64,000 nt of DNA from Atrichornis clamosus (GCA_013400975.1 WBMZ01000367.1:124001-188000), one strand, 5' to 3'. Counted from the stretch's first letter, positions 33,583 to 64,000 are shown. The notes: generated from the letters alone by a model not told the origin. Program-made: numbers and translations.

Positions 33583-35005
33583 AACCACTGAATATACAGA
33601 GTTGAAATCGACCCACAAGAATCATCCTGACCTTGCACATGACAAACCGCAAGAATCACACCATGTGCTTTAGGGTGTTGTCCAAATGCTTCTTGAACTC
33701 TGTCAGGCTTGGTGCTTTGACCAGGACCCTCTGGAGCCTGGTACTCTTCTCAACGATCTTATGGGAAAAGAACCTTTTCCTATATCTAACCTATACCTCC
33801 CCCGACGCAGCTTCAGGTCATTCCCTCGGATCCTGTCACTGGTCACCCGAGAGAAGAGATCAGCACCTGCCCCTCCACTTCCCCTCATGAGGAAGCTGTA
33901 GACTGCAATGAGGTCTCCTCTCAGTCTCCTGCAGGCTGGACAAGCCAACTGACCCCCGCCACTTCTCATACAGCTTCCCCTCAAGGCTGTTCACCATCTT
34001 TGTGGCCCTCCTTTGGGTGCTCTCTGATAGCTTTGTATCTTCCTTATATTGTGGCTCCCAGCGCTGCCCCCAGCACTCGAGGTGAGGCCGCCCCAGTGCA
34101 GAGCAGAGCGGGACAATCCCCTCCCTTGCCCGGCTGGCGATGCTGGGCCTGATGCCCCTCAGGACACGGTTGGCCTTCCTGGCTGCCAGGGCACTGCTGA
34201 CTCCTGTTCAACTTGCCATCAACCAGGACCTGCAAGTCCCTTTCTGCCGTGCTGCTTTCCAGCCTCTTGTTCTGGTCTGTACATGCATCCAGGGTTGCCC
34301 CATCCCAAGCACAGACTCCAGCACTTGTCTTTGTTCAACTTCATATGGTTGGTCAGCCCTCAAATTTGTTGATGTCTCTCTGCAGCGCCTCTCTGCCTTT
34401 GAGGGAGTCAACAGCTCCTCGCAGTTTAGTATCATTGGCAAACTTACTATTCCTTCCAGTCCCGCATCCAAATTGTTTATGAGGATGTTGAAGACAACTG
34501 GGCCAAGGATGGAGACCTGCAGAACCCCACTACTGACAGGTCACCAGCCTGATGTCACCCTTTGTGCCTGAGCTATGTGCCAGTTACACATCCATCACAT
34601 GATGTGTTTATCCAGCTGTGTGCTGGACGTTTTGTCCAGAAGGATTTTGTGTGAGACAGTATTGAAAGCTTTACTGAAATCCAAAGAGATTAGATCAGCT
34701 GGCATCCTGTGATACCTAAGTGGTTTACCTTGTCATAAGTGGGAATTAAGTTTGTCAAGTAGGACTTCCCATCATGAACCTGTGCTGGTTGTGACTGATG
34801 ACTGCATAGCCGCTACTTCAGGTGTTTTCAAATACCTTCCAGAATAATCTTTTCAGTAAAAGTCGTTGAAGTGAGACTGACAGGCCTGTGTTTCCAGGGT
34901 CATCCTTCTTGCCCTTCTTGAAAACTGGGACAATGTTTGCCAGCTTCCAGTCAACTGGAACCTCTCTAGAGTCCCAAAACCATTCAAAAATCGTTGAGAG
35001 GGTTA
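33583..35005 (-). mobile_element. CR1 LINE, 1.4 kb with degenerate ORF2 (minus)
   Basis: The longest CR1 continuum in the window. From right to left on the minus strand it reads through the reverse-transcriptase entry motif (about 34885-34930, minus-strand VPVFKKGKKDDPGN), the palm/thumb-equivalent region, the ORF2 C-terminus (about 33703-33984, with LRGDLIAVYSFLMRG and SDRIRGNDLKLRRGRYRLD) and the 3' UTR ending near 33583. The 8-mer tail is decayed. Stops and frameshifts break the ORF. It is the only copy in the window that spans RT to 3' end almost continuously. Confidence 0.95.
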
Positions 35006-36194
35006 TTCTTTTGAGTTAGAGTTGCATTTAAGTTACAGGTGTTCCCACAGATAAGTAGGGGAAACTAGTAGTAGAGTTACATGGACATGGACTTACAACT
35101 GCAAAATACTGCTTTTAAGTAAAGAAAATTAGTTTCTCTGCATGTTAATACATATTAGTACATGAACCTAAAAATTACTTTGCTTCAATATAGTAAGTAA
35201 ATTTTTTACAATACACTAGTGTTATTAGTAACACGTTTGTAATGTTCATCGCTCTTTTTGCATTGAAGGTGTGGTAGAGAATTACTGTGTTTTTTTAGGG
35301 GGAAAATTGTATACAAAGAGGAACTTAATGAAATTTGATGCTTTCAATGGGAAAATGTCAGTTCTGCCTGGCTGTTTGAACTGTGGTGTGTGTGCGTGCG
35401 CATGTATGAAGCTGTTAAAATGAAGATATGTACATTTTAAGTTGCAGTTGAACTGCAGTGTTCAATGCTCAGCTGATAATGCTCAGTAGTATAACAGGAT
35501 ACTGTTCTTGTTTGCCATAGTTTTCAGTAGTGTGAACACTGGAGGAAAGGGAAAGATCACTAAAAGGTTCCATTGACCTAAGCAGTTTGAGGATTGTAAT
35601 AAATAAAGTTCATTATTTCTCTGAAATAGTTCTCCTTCTTGTTAGCCTTACATATTGAGTAGGTAGTGGTTTTCTACCTTAATGAATTCATATACAACTA
35701 TTGCTTGCCTTTTAAATCTGAAGGTGTGCTTAACAGCTTTACGGAAAAGTCCTTCTGTGAAAATCTTCATTAATTACGTGCAGTCATCATTAAATAAATG
35801 AATTGGCTAAAAAGAAGAAATTTATATTCAGTACATTAACAGACTTTTATATACATGTATACATGCACTATATGTGATGAAAATGATGAAATAATGACAT
35901 TTATTTTCCTTTAAAATAAAAAACATGCAAATCCAGTTGAAGTACTCTAAGCTTCAGAAAAATTGATAGGAGTTTTTGTTTTCAATGCTGTGCAGTTATA
36001 ATTTTCTACTCTAGATTTTTTTAGAAGGAAACTATTATGAGAATATTTCTGTATACTGAGTGATGACACCAAAATTGCACAAGAAATAATCTACCTGAAG
36101 TTTGATGCTACAGAGTCAAATTAGAGTTAATTTTGGTGAGACATCAAATATATACTATTTAAAAAATGTATCAGAAGATCTTGTGGTGGGTCAA
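35006..36194 (+). other. ROCK1 intron 1, unannotated stretch
   Basis: AT-rich intronic DNA with a short (TG)n tract at about 35384-35402. No coding or transposon signature is recognised. Confidence 0.5.
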
Positions 36195-37155
36195 TGATTT
36201 TTACTCAGGCTTGCAGCCTGTCACAAGTGGGGGCTTTCAAGTGTGAATGCTGAGCCTAATGCTGTTCTATGTTTTCCTGCATGACCTGAGTGATTGCATT
36301 GAAAGCACCCTCAGCAAGTTTGCTGATGGCACTGAACTGGGTAGTGAGGGGACCCTTCAGAAGGCAGAGACTTTCAGAGAGACCAGGCCAGGCTGCAAGA
36401 ACAGGCAAGCACAGACAGCATGAAGTTTAACAAAGTCAGGGGCCGAGTCTTACACTTGGGATGACATAACCAAAGAGCCCAGTACAGGCTGGGATCTGTG
36501 TGGTTGGGAGCAGCCTTGCTGGCCTGGGGGTCCTCTTGGACAACAAGCTGAACATGAGGCAGCTGAGCATGGCTGCAGCAACATGGGCAGACTGGATGCT
36601 GGGCTGCACCTACAGAAGGATTACTAAGCAGGGTTGGAGATGTGACCGTTCCACTCACTGCTGGTAAGGCCACATTCATAGGGATGTGTCCAGTTCTCAT
36701 TCCCACAATTCAAGACACGCACTGACAGACTGGAGAGGTTCTAAAGGAGGGTCACAAAGATTATTAAAGGATTGGGGAACTTGCTGTCTGAGGGAAAACT
36801 GAAGGAGTTTCCCTGGAGAAGGCTTGGAGGGACGTCATCACAGTGTTCCGGTATTAAAGGGACAGGTATAAAGAAGATGAAAGCTATCTTTTCAGGAGGA
36901 GCCTCATGGAGAAAATGGCGCAACAGGTACAAGTTGCACTGGGAGAGATTTATGTAAGAAAGAAATTTTTTACTGTGAGAACAGTCAGTCATTGGATCAA
37001 TGTCACCAGGGATGTAATAGAGTCCCTGTCATTGGAGGTTTTCAAGACTCTACAGGGTGCTTGGCAATCTCATCGAGGCTCCCTTCTGCATGAACAATTG
37101 GACCAGATGAGCTTTTGAGGTACCACTAAATCTAGGCTGTTCTGTGATTCTCAGT
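36195..37155 (+). mobile_element. CR1 LINE, ~1 kb, RT end to 3' tail (plus)
   Basis: Sense CR1. The reverse-transcriptase catalytic box, FADD in active elements, is readable at 36319-36330 as Phe-Ala-Asp-Gly, so the second catalytic aspartate is lost. Downstream are the DNKLNMRQLSMAAA-type segment (about 36540-36580), the ORF2 C-terminus (ERKKFFT-type sequence at about 36957-36975) and the 3' end with a CTGTTCTGTGATTC-like tail at about 37137-37150. Multiple frame breaks are present. It lies 225 bp before the solo LTR. Confidence 0.93.
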
Positions 37156-37379
37156 CTTTTGAGAAAATAAAATGTTTCACTGGTTGGTTTTCACTTTGCG
37201 TTTTCCTAGCTTTGTTCAGAGCCTTAGTGAAGCTCTTGAACCAGTGCAACAATATGTTTGCAGCAGTACTAGTTGAGCACAAAGTAATGATATGTGCTAT
37301 ATGTACAAGTTGTTTTCTCAGCTGTAGCTATCAAGGTCCCATTTTCTGAGGTGGCACTGTACAAGACAGGATATCTGTG

Positions 37380-38378
37380 TGTGTGTTGGTTTGAAAGACA
37401 TGTCTGCCAAGGAAGGTGGGAACCTTCCTGGAATGGAAGAAATGACGCCTTCCCCCCGACAAAGTACTGTAACTTTGAAATTACGGGGCTTATGAGCACA
37501 AATGTGGGAAAAGGAGTAACAGTTCTTTACTTGAATGTATATCTGTAACACGACAGAACAAACAACAACAACAAAACCCAGTAACAGAATTCACCCACCA
37601 CTCACGTGGTTCCCCTGTGGTGTAGTTACGGTCACACCCGGCAGGGGGCGCTGGTGAGGCAGGGGACTGCCGTACCTCCCCCACGGCCTCAGGGGGCGCG
37701 GGTGGGGCAGATGGAGCAGAGGCGCTGCGATAATTCCCCCGGGGCTTCCGGGGGCGCTCCGGGGCTAGCTCGAGAACCCCCCGGGACCATGGCGGCCCCG
37801 GGGGTGGGGGAAAGGGTTTCGGTTTTCCCTGGGTTCTCATGTGTCCGGAGCGGTCTCCTAGCGGTGGCAGCAGCCAAGGTCTCAGGCAGCAGGCAGCTGG
37901 CTCAGTCTCCAGAGAGAGAGAGGAGGTGGGGGATCCTGGTTTCCCCTGCAGCACCCACGCAGATGGGGAGGGTCTCCTGGGGGTGATAGGCAGCAGATGC
38001 TGCAGGTATCCCAGCACTGGTGGTGGTCGAAAACTCAGTCAGGGGCAGCTGGGCTTGCAGGCAGGCAGCAGGGGGGTCTCCACCGCAGTACGGGGCTGTG
38101 GTGTAGGAGAGGATCGTGCCGCCAAAACCACATGCCATGTCTGCTCCAGGCCGGGCAGAGAGTGACTGGCTTCCCAGCTAAGAGAATGCCAAAAACCCCC
38201 ACCGCTCCCCGCCCTCTTGTCCTTCAGAGCCGTTTCAACGGCATGCCAGGGCCATCAACCGCTTCCCTTTGTATCTTAATTGCGGACTATTCATCCAGAA
38301 AGGCCGCACCCTTCTCCTTCCAACATGTCTCTGGTAACAGATGGGAAGAAATTCACTGAGAAACCTAAACTCACCACA
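37380..38378. mobile_element. Solo LTR of an avian ERVL-like endogenous retrovirus
   Basis: A 999-bp GC- and CpG-rich block inserted in AT-rich intron. It begins TGTGTGTTGGTTTGAAAGAC and ends ACCACA, with 4-bp terminal TGTG/CACA inversion. Identical CTGTG flanks at 37375-37379 and 38379-38383 look like a 5-bp target duplication, the length produced by ERVL-class elements. The first ~150 bp (TTGGTTTGAAAGACA, AAGGAAGG, GTAACAGTTCTTTACT) matches LTR ends I know from bird genomes. No gag/pol/env remains in the window, so this is a solo LTR. Orientation is uncertain: an AGTAAA on the minus strand near 37524-37530 could be a polyadenylation signal, favouring minus. The left flank is (TG)-rich, which weakens the target-duplication evidence. 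Confidence 0.65.
37637..37760 (+). promoter_or_regulatory. Three CTCF-like motifs in degenerate ~50-bp repeats
   Basis: GGCAGGGGGCGCTGG (within 37637-37654) is a strong match to the CTCF core. CTCAGGGGGCGCGGG (37685-37702) and TTCCGGGGGCGCTCC (37746-37760) are related motifs spaced about 50-58 bp apart. The sequence between them is loosely repeated, so they look like units of a degenerate minisatellite within the LTR. Binding is inferred from motif only. Confidence 0.45.
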
Positions 38379-38562
38379 CTGTGCTAAGCAGCACAATGTT
38401 CATGCAATTTCTCTTGTAACAGCAGGTCTGGGCTGATGAGAGTGAAAGGGACTTAAAGAGGAAAACCNCCACACTGTGCTAAGCAGCACAATGTTCATGC
38501 AATTTCTCTTGGAACAGCAGGTCTGGGCTGATGAGAGTGAAAGGGACTTAAAGAGGAAAACC
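38374..38562. repeat. 94-bp direct duplication around a single N
   Basis: 38374-38467 and 38469-38562 are the same 94 bases with one difference (T versus G in CTTGTAACAG/CTTGGAACAG), separated by the window's only ambiguous base at 38468. The first copy starts in the last bases of the LTR and continues into its flank. Two overlapping contig ends joined with a 1-base gap would give exactly this. A true tandem duplication is the alternative. Confidence 0.9.
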
Positions 38563-41500
38563 TTTAAAGCTACTGAAGAAACTCAGCCACAGAATGCATG
38601 CACAACAAATCTAGTTTCTGAATGGACAAAAATAGAAACTTTCTTAAATATTTTTTCTCTCTAAATGGCAACTCTAAATTGCAATATATCCAAATTTAAA
38701 AAAGAAAGCAACAGGAAAAGCAGTTGCCACAGAGTTAATTTTTTTCTCTTTGTGGCATTTAATACTTTAGAAGTTAAGATGAATTCTCTCTGGAAGGAAT
38801 AAAAAAAATATTCTGAGGATTTAAACTAGCAAATTCAAATTATCCATTTAGATTGGAAAGATAACTCTGGTAAACTAAGAGAAAATTGCAAATGTTCGAG
38901 AGCTAGTAGGAGTTCTGTCTCATGATGGTTTCAGGTGAGAAGTTGCTTGATTGTATATAACTCTCCAAATAAAGAATTAGCATAAAATAAAGTTTTTAGT
39001 GAGTAGAATGTAATTTTTTTTGGTGAGTATGGAAGTAATACAGGTAATTTGGATTATGGAAGATTGTTACCATATAGAGTCACTTGTAGCCAAGTAACAT
39101 TTAACTGTTTCTGCATGAAGATATGCAGTTTATTTGGGCATAAAATCAAGGCTTCCAGTCTGCTTTCAAAAATTAAACTGAAGTAATTGGTTGAATCTGT
39201 ATTTCTGATGGAACCCTAAGAATTATAAAGAAAAAAATTGCTCAAACTATGCTCTAATTTCAAGTGTGTTTTATTTCTCAGCAGGTTATGATTCTGTAAT
39301 AAAACTTAGAAGTGCCAGAGATTAGTTTTAGAATTTAGCTTCTATGATGAGACTGGTATTAGAAGGATCTGTAGCAACAATCCTCAGGTCCGTCCATCAA
39401 GAGTGAGGCCACAGTCTTTCTGCAACAGCATCTTGTCACCGTTTTGTAAGCGAGCATCTAATACAGCTAGATGTAGTATTTAGACATAGTCCTTTTAAAA
39501 TTTACCTTCCTTTTATGTTTTGGGCTGTGGGGCAGGAGGACAGCTACCATGATTCATAGCAGAAGGTGTATTAGATGAAATAAGAATGCATAGGAAAAAC
39601 TCAGTGGAAAGAGCAGATCAAATTCCAGTTATTGCCTGCGGTCTTCTCTCGGTTGCAGTTATGCGAGGCCATTGGCATTCCGCATTCACTTTTGAAGAAA
39701 CTGTGTGCTCCAACACCTGCGGTGACAAACAGGCCAGTTCAGTCACCGTTACTGTGGTGTGGAAAGGAAAAGAGGTTAAATCAGGATACCTTTTAGTCAT
39801 TCCTTTGCAATCAGCATTCTTGTGTTTCAGCTAGTTCAGAATACTGTGTGTTGGTAGTAGGCTCTTGACAGAACAGAAGATATAAGCCACTTTGGTCTTT
39901 GAAGACACTCAAAGGTATGCTTCTCCCTTTTTACAGAAAACAGCATACTTACTTTGAGGATAAGGAATGTAAGGTATATTACCTTAATTTTGGTTTTCTC
40001 ATTTTTAAGATCATACTGCAAGTAATAAAAAATTTTAAAAGATTCCGTAATGAAAAGTCAGAATATTTTTTTGACATGCTCATGATATTGAACAGCACTT
40101 GGAAACGAAGCAAGTCAGGCTGTAGGATATTAAGAAGATTTTAGTCAATGATACGTAAGTGATATAGTTATCCGTACCTCTGTTCTTATTTATAAAAGTT
40201 GTCTTTTAAATGAATCTGTTAAACTGGACTAAGTGTCATCCTCAGAGAATAAGTGGACTAAGAGGTTTTTAAATGAGGGAGGGTTATATAAAATTTGAAA
40301 TTTGTCATGTCATAATTCAATAGGTAAAGAAAATGACAGAATTATAAAAAAAGACCAGTTGTCCTAGTTGTCCCTTAAATCTAAAATGGAAGAACTGAGA
40401 AAGAGAGATCTAAATATGTGAATGTGACATGATCTTGAAATTGATCTGCAGTGGTTCAGAAAAGAGGAAATTCAGTTGTTTTCTATTTGCTACAAGATAC
40501 ACAATGTGTTAACTTGACTGAAGCAGGTAAGGGCAATTTTGAATGTGCTTTGCATGACAGTATTAGATGAAATGCTGCATTGCTTGTGTTCCCTGAAGAG
40601 TGTCTTAAGCACAGAGCTTTGCATCATGAACTGCTTCTAATTTTACAAGTGCAATAGAGTTTGTGTCTCTGTTGAAGTGTTTGGTACTTCTTGTTTCTCT
40701 TGCCAAGCAAACAGTTTGTAAAATGTGAATCTGAATGAAAGTGATGTCACTTCTTTTGGATTAAGTGTTTGGTTGTTTGGGATGTGTAAATCTATATATT
40801 GAGAATGTATGCACACACAGACTTCCTGCTGTTAGACATTTCATAGTGTCAAGTGGTTGGGTTTTTCCTTTTCTAAGTCCAATTGCTTTTCTGTAATTCA
40901 GAGTCGAGTGAAACTTAATAACAGTTTACTTCAATGCCAATGCATTTTGTTTGAATACCACAAAAGATGTAACTGCCTTCTTCATTTCCTCTTAAATCTC
41001 TGAGGCTAGGGAAATATGTTCATTTATAAAATGACCATGGTTGGTAACAAGCATGTTTCCAAAATGACTGTTTGCATCCATGATTTTATGTATTTCTTCA
41101 GAAATTGCCTCTGTGGTCTAGCAGAGACTTCTGGAAAGTGAAGTGCAGGACATCTGACAAAAATATAACTCTAAATTCTTAAACTGATACTGCTGCTCTG
41201 TAGTTGCATTCTAGAATATCTCATGTTGGTATTTTGTAGTATTTAGAAATTGGAAACCTGCTTTCCTCAATGTTTTACAAACATAGAATTTATATGAATG
41301 GGAGGTAACAGGTACTGCCTGACCTCACTTCACATGGCTTTTGAACCACTTGGTTTTTTATATTTTTATACATACACACAGACGTACACAATCTATCTCT
41401 AGTCCGTTAATTTATGTAATTTCCAAGAAAGTAGTGCCTTTTTAATGACTTTTTAAAAAATTAGACTCTGGAAAAATGCTTTCATAAAGCAAACGCTGGG

Positions 41501-42769
41501 GTAAAAATCATATAGAATTTGGATGCAAGTAAAAAGTAGTCTTCCGTTAACTTTTGGTTTATTTTGCAGAAAACACGTTTTCATCAGTTTTACTTTCTGC
41601 TTAATGAGAAACTAAGTGGCAGCTGCTCCAAATGGTCTGTGGGATGGAGGAAAAGAAAATGTAATGTTAGTGTGCTCTGATTTGTTTCATGGCAGGCTTT
41701 TATTGTGTGACACAAATATTGCTTGCCCTCGTCTCCTGTAGAGATTAAGTTAATCAGCCCAAGCTCAGTCTTGCTCCCTTGTAAGGACAGGCAGGAGAGA
41801 CTTTGACAAGATTCCATGGTAGTGGCAATGATCCAGACAGCCCTGGCTCTCTTTCCTCTTGGGTTAAGATTTATTTTCTCCCGTGTTCTAAATCCAAAAG
41901 AAAATCATGCCTTTGGGGTACATATATCAATCTGTTGTATCCTCTTTGGGTGGGTGGGATGGTTTTCTCCAGTTCTGAAGTGCCGTGTAGGAAGAATGGT
42001 ACTAGGGAGGAGCTGACTTACTCTTTCAGTGTAGCCAGAAAGTTGGTGGAAGAGTTGCTTTTACAGTTATTTCTTAGGATTTTAATATTTTTCTTCCTTC
42101 TGATAGCAGTATATGAGCTTGGTGAAAATACACAGTGTTGTTTAAGTTGAATACCACTGTTTTATGAAGTTCTGCTGTCTGTGTCTCATGCTTGAGCAAT
42201 TGTATTAGAAATGCTTGTCTCGTGCTTGAGCAACTAAATGGAAATGTTGGGGAAAGCTTTTTTTCTTGATATATGAAGTCAGTGGCTTTAGTTTTCCTCA
42301 AACTTTAGTCTCAAAGCTTGAAAGGAACACAGAAAAACTTACTTGCATGTCCCTAACAAACTTGCAAGCATAATAAATCACAACATCTCTGGGCCTTTTT
42401 AAAATTGGATCTTCTAATGTATTTTTAATACTTCCTCTCTTTCTCTAGTCTTGCAATGCTGTACTTGAAGATCCCAGGTAAGCCAGCTTATATTGTTGCA
42501 GTATTACATATGTTAAAATCCTTACTGATAATCATGAGAGAGATTTGCAGTTTGCAAAAAGCCACCCTTAAGTTTTCCTGGATGGCTTTGGTTCTGTTCT
42601 GCCATTTCAGTACTGGAATGTGGAACCATGTTTTCATGTAGGTTGTTGATTTAGGGGTGACACGTCTCTTTTTTCATGTGCAGTCCAAAGCATTCACGAT
42701 TTTAGTCATGGCTGTGCTATGGTGTCAAAAAGGGTAAAAAGAGAGCTTAGAGGAGATTGGGTTTTAATC
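38563..42769 (+). other. ROCK1 intron 1, unannotated stretch with candidate microexon
   Basis: AT-rich intron with no transposon I recognise. The notable element is a candidate 29-nt exon at 42449-42477, preceded by a long pyrimidine tract and followed by GTAAGC. A 17-bp direct repeat occurs at 42183-42199 and 42217-42233. A frame of 82 codons at 39586-39834 is unidentified. Confidence 0.5.
42449..42477 (+). other. Candidate 29-nt cryptic (poison) microexon in ROCK1 intron 1
   Basis: Acceptor CTTCCTCTCTTTCTCTAG ends at 42448 and donor CAG|GTAAGC begins at 42478; both are better than average. Joined to exon 1 (phase 0) it adds nine codons and two bases. Joining to exon 2 then shifts frame and reads Arg-Met-Asp-stop within four codons. 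Inclusion would therefore truncate ROCK1 at about 43 residues and expose the transcript to nonsense-mediated decay. There is no evidence here that it is spliced in. Confidence 0.3.
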
Positions 42770-42965
42770 ATAGAATTGTAGAATGGTTTGGATTGGAAAG
42801 GACCTTAAAGATCCTCTCTTTTCAACCCCCCTGCCATGAGCAGACACACCTTCCACAAGACCAGGTTGCTCAAAGCCCTGTCCAACCTGACCTTGGAAGA
42901 CTTTCAGGGATGGGACACCCACAACTTCTCTGAAAGTATCTACTGTGGGAGTATTTCTTGACCTG
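42770..42965 (-). mobile_element. CR1 LINE 3' fragment (minus)
   Basis: The + strand reads ATAGAATTGTAGAATGGTTT, GGATTGGAAAGGACC, CCCCCCTGCCATGAGCAGAC, AGACCAGGTTGCTCAAAGCC and CAGGGATGGGACACCCACAA, a textbook minus-orientation CR1 3' end. The right boundary is fuzzy, somewhere in 42935-42965. It lies about 290 bp after the candidate microexon. Confidence 0.95.
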
Positions 42966-60754
<17,789 letters not shown>

Positions 60755-61825
60755 TAGGAAAATGTGGGCCTGCTGCTTAATTCGTCAGGGACTGAGTGAC
60801 CGAGGACATGGGAACAGCTGAGGCTGCTGCCTTTGCCTCAGCCTTCATTGATAAGGTCTGCTTTCAGGCCTCGGGTCCCTGTGCCCAGTGGCAGAGCTTG
60901 GGAGAGGGAAGCGTTGCTCTGGCAGAGGAAGATCAAGCTGAGTCCCAGTTATGCAAGTTGGATATGCACATGTCCAAGGCACCAGGTGGGACATGCCATG
61001 GGTCGTGAGGGAGCTGGCCAGTAGCCTTATGATACTGCTCTCTGTCACCTTTGATTTGTGGTTAATAAGAGATGCCTGATGACTGGAAAGAAGCAAGTGG
61101 CACACCTGTCTTGCCCCAAGAAGGGTCAGGAGGGGAGAGTATGGGGAGCTGAAGGCTAGCCAGCCTAAGCTGGCTAAGGGCAGTTGGATTAACTTCTCAG
61201 GAAGCCATTTCCAGGTGTGTGGATGGAAGGTGATTTGAACAGCCTGCATGGATTTATGAAGGGTAAACCATCCCTTACCAAACCAATTCCCTTCTGTGCT
61301 GAGATGATGGCCTTCATTGATGAGGGCAGAGTATGTTGTTTTTCTTGATTTTAGCAAGATTGTAGATGTAGCCAAGTTAGAAAGACACGGTTTGTATAGG
61401 TAGAACTGTCTAGATACTGTTTGTATAGGTTGTGCTGTCTGGCCAACAGTCAGCTACCAGCGATTCCTCAGAGGTTTGACACTGGGATCAGCACTATGTT
61501 TTCACAACATGACCAGTGTTCAGGCAAGACAGAAAGCATTAGTCACCAGCTGCCCAGCAGGACTTTATAAAAAAAGGTGGAGCCAGACTTGAAGTTGCAT
61601 GCTGAAAAGATGAAAGGCAATGGATGACACAAGTTGCAGCAAGGGAATATCTAGCTATTCATTAGGTGTTGTTTTTTCCACTATGAGGGAGGTCAAACAG
61701 TGGAAGAGCACTCTGGAGAGGTTGTGGAATCTCCATCCTCAAAAAAAAAAAAAACAACAAACTTGCCTGGATTTGACCCTGCGTAACCTAATGTAACTTT
61801 GAAGTTGGATCTAACTTTGTAGCTA
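60755..61825 (+). mobile_element. CR1 LINE ORF2/RT fragment in ROCK1 intron 5 (plus)
   Basis: Sense CR1 covering the start of the reverse-transcriptase region rather than the usual 3' end. It reads AATGTGGGCCTGCTGCTTAA, GACCGAGGACATGGGAACAG, GATGCCTGATGACTGGAAAG (decayed DDWK motif), CAGCCTGCATGGATTTATGA, and CTTGATTTTAGCAAGATTGT (decayed DFSKAFD motif). After about 61380 similarity weakens: a 30-bp near-tandem repeat sits at 61389-61443 and a poly-A run at 61741-61754, and CR1-like 3' text resumes to about 61825. Many frame breaks are present. The exact ends are uncertain. Confidence 0.85.

Positions 61826-64000
<2,175 letters not shown>

Noticed and set aside
34049..34571. Plus frames of 107 and 143 codons
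   Set aside because: They are antisense to the minus-strand CR1 element.
37490..38359. Frames of 60-175 codons on both strands
   Set aside because: They lie in the GC-rich solo LTR. The translations are low-complexity and no retroviral gag/pol domain is visible.
38476..38664. 62-codon plus frame
   Set aside because: It starts inside the second copy of the suspected assembly duplication and has no recognisable content.
39586..39834. 82-codon plus frame considered as an alternative ROCK1 exon
   Set aside because: No good donor in phase, and no similarity to any ROCK1 segment I know.

Overview
This is a vertebrate, almost certainly avian, genomic window. It contains the promoter, 5' leader and first six coding exons of ROCK1 (Rho-associated coiled-coil kinase 1) on the + strand. 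The avian call rests on thirteen stretches of CR1 LINE sequence, several with the diagnostic ATTCTATG/ATTCTGTG-type 3' tails, on an LTR that resembles ERVL-type LTRs I know from bird genomes, and on the absence of Alu/B1/L1-type mammalian repeats. No bacterial-style operons are present. Most open frames in the window are chance frames or lie on CR1 copies.

Layout. 1-19,072 is intergenic DNA upstream of ROCK1 with three CR1 fragments, simple repeats and no gene I can support. 19,073-21,640 is the ROCK1 CpG-rich promoter and leader. It holds two minus-strand CR1 tails, a GC-box/E2F-palindrome block, a plus-strand CR1 that ends about 100 bp before the core promoter, an exact NRF1 palindrome with an ETS-like motif, and a leader of about 1 kb with several short upstream ORFs. 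The start codon is at 21,279. Coding exons are 21279-21371, 53490-53571, 57272-57372, 58200-58337, 59549-59724 and 62559-62643. Introns are 32.1, 3.7, 0.83, 1.2 and 2.8 kb, and intron 6 runs off the window. All five complete introns are GT-AG. The joined exons encode residues 1-225: the N-terminal extension and the kinase domain from the glycine loop through VAMK Lys105, Glu124, gatekeeper Met153, HRD Asp198 and DFG Asp216. ROCK1-type residues at positions that differ in ROCK2 settle the paralogue. The rest of the kinase, coiled coil, Rho-binding, PH and C1 regions lie beyond the window.

Intron 1 (32 kb) carries most of the interest. It contains seven CR1 copies, one of them a 1.4-kb minus-strand copy with reverse-transcriptase sequence. 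It also contains a GC-rich ~1-kb solo LTR with an apparent 5-bp target duplication and three CTCF-like motifs, a probable assembly error (a 94-bp duplication around a single N), and a well-formed 29-nt candidate poison microexon. Exon 4 begins with a donor-like GTAAGG directly after its acceptor, so that acceptor is also a potential recursive or dual splice site. I found no RNA gene, CRISPR array or novel multi-gene system.
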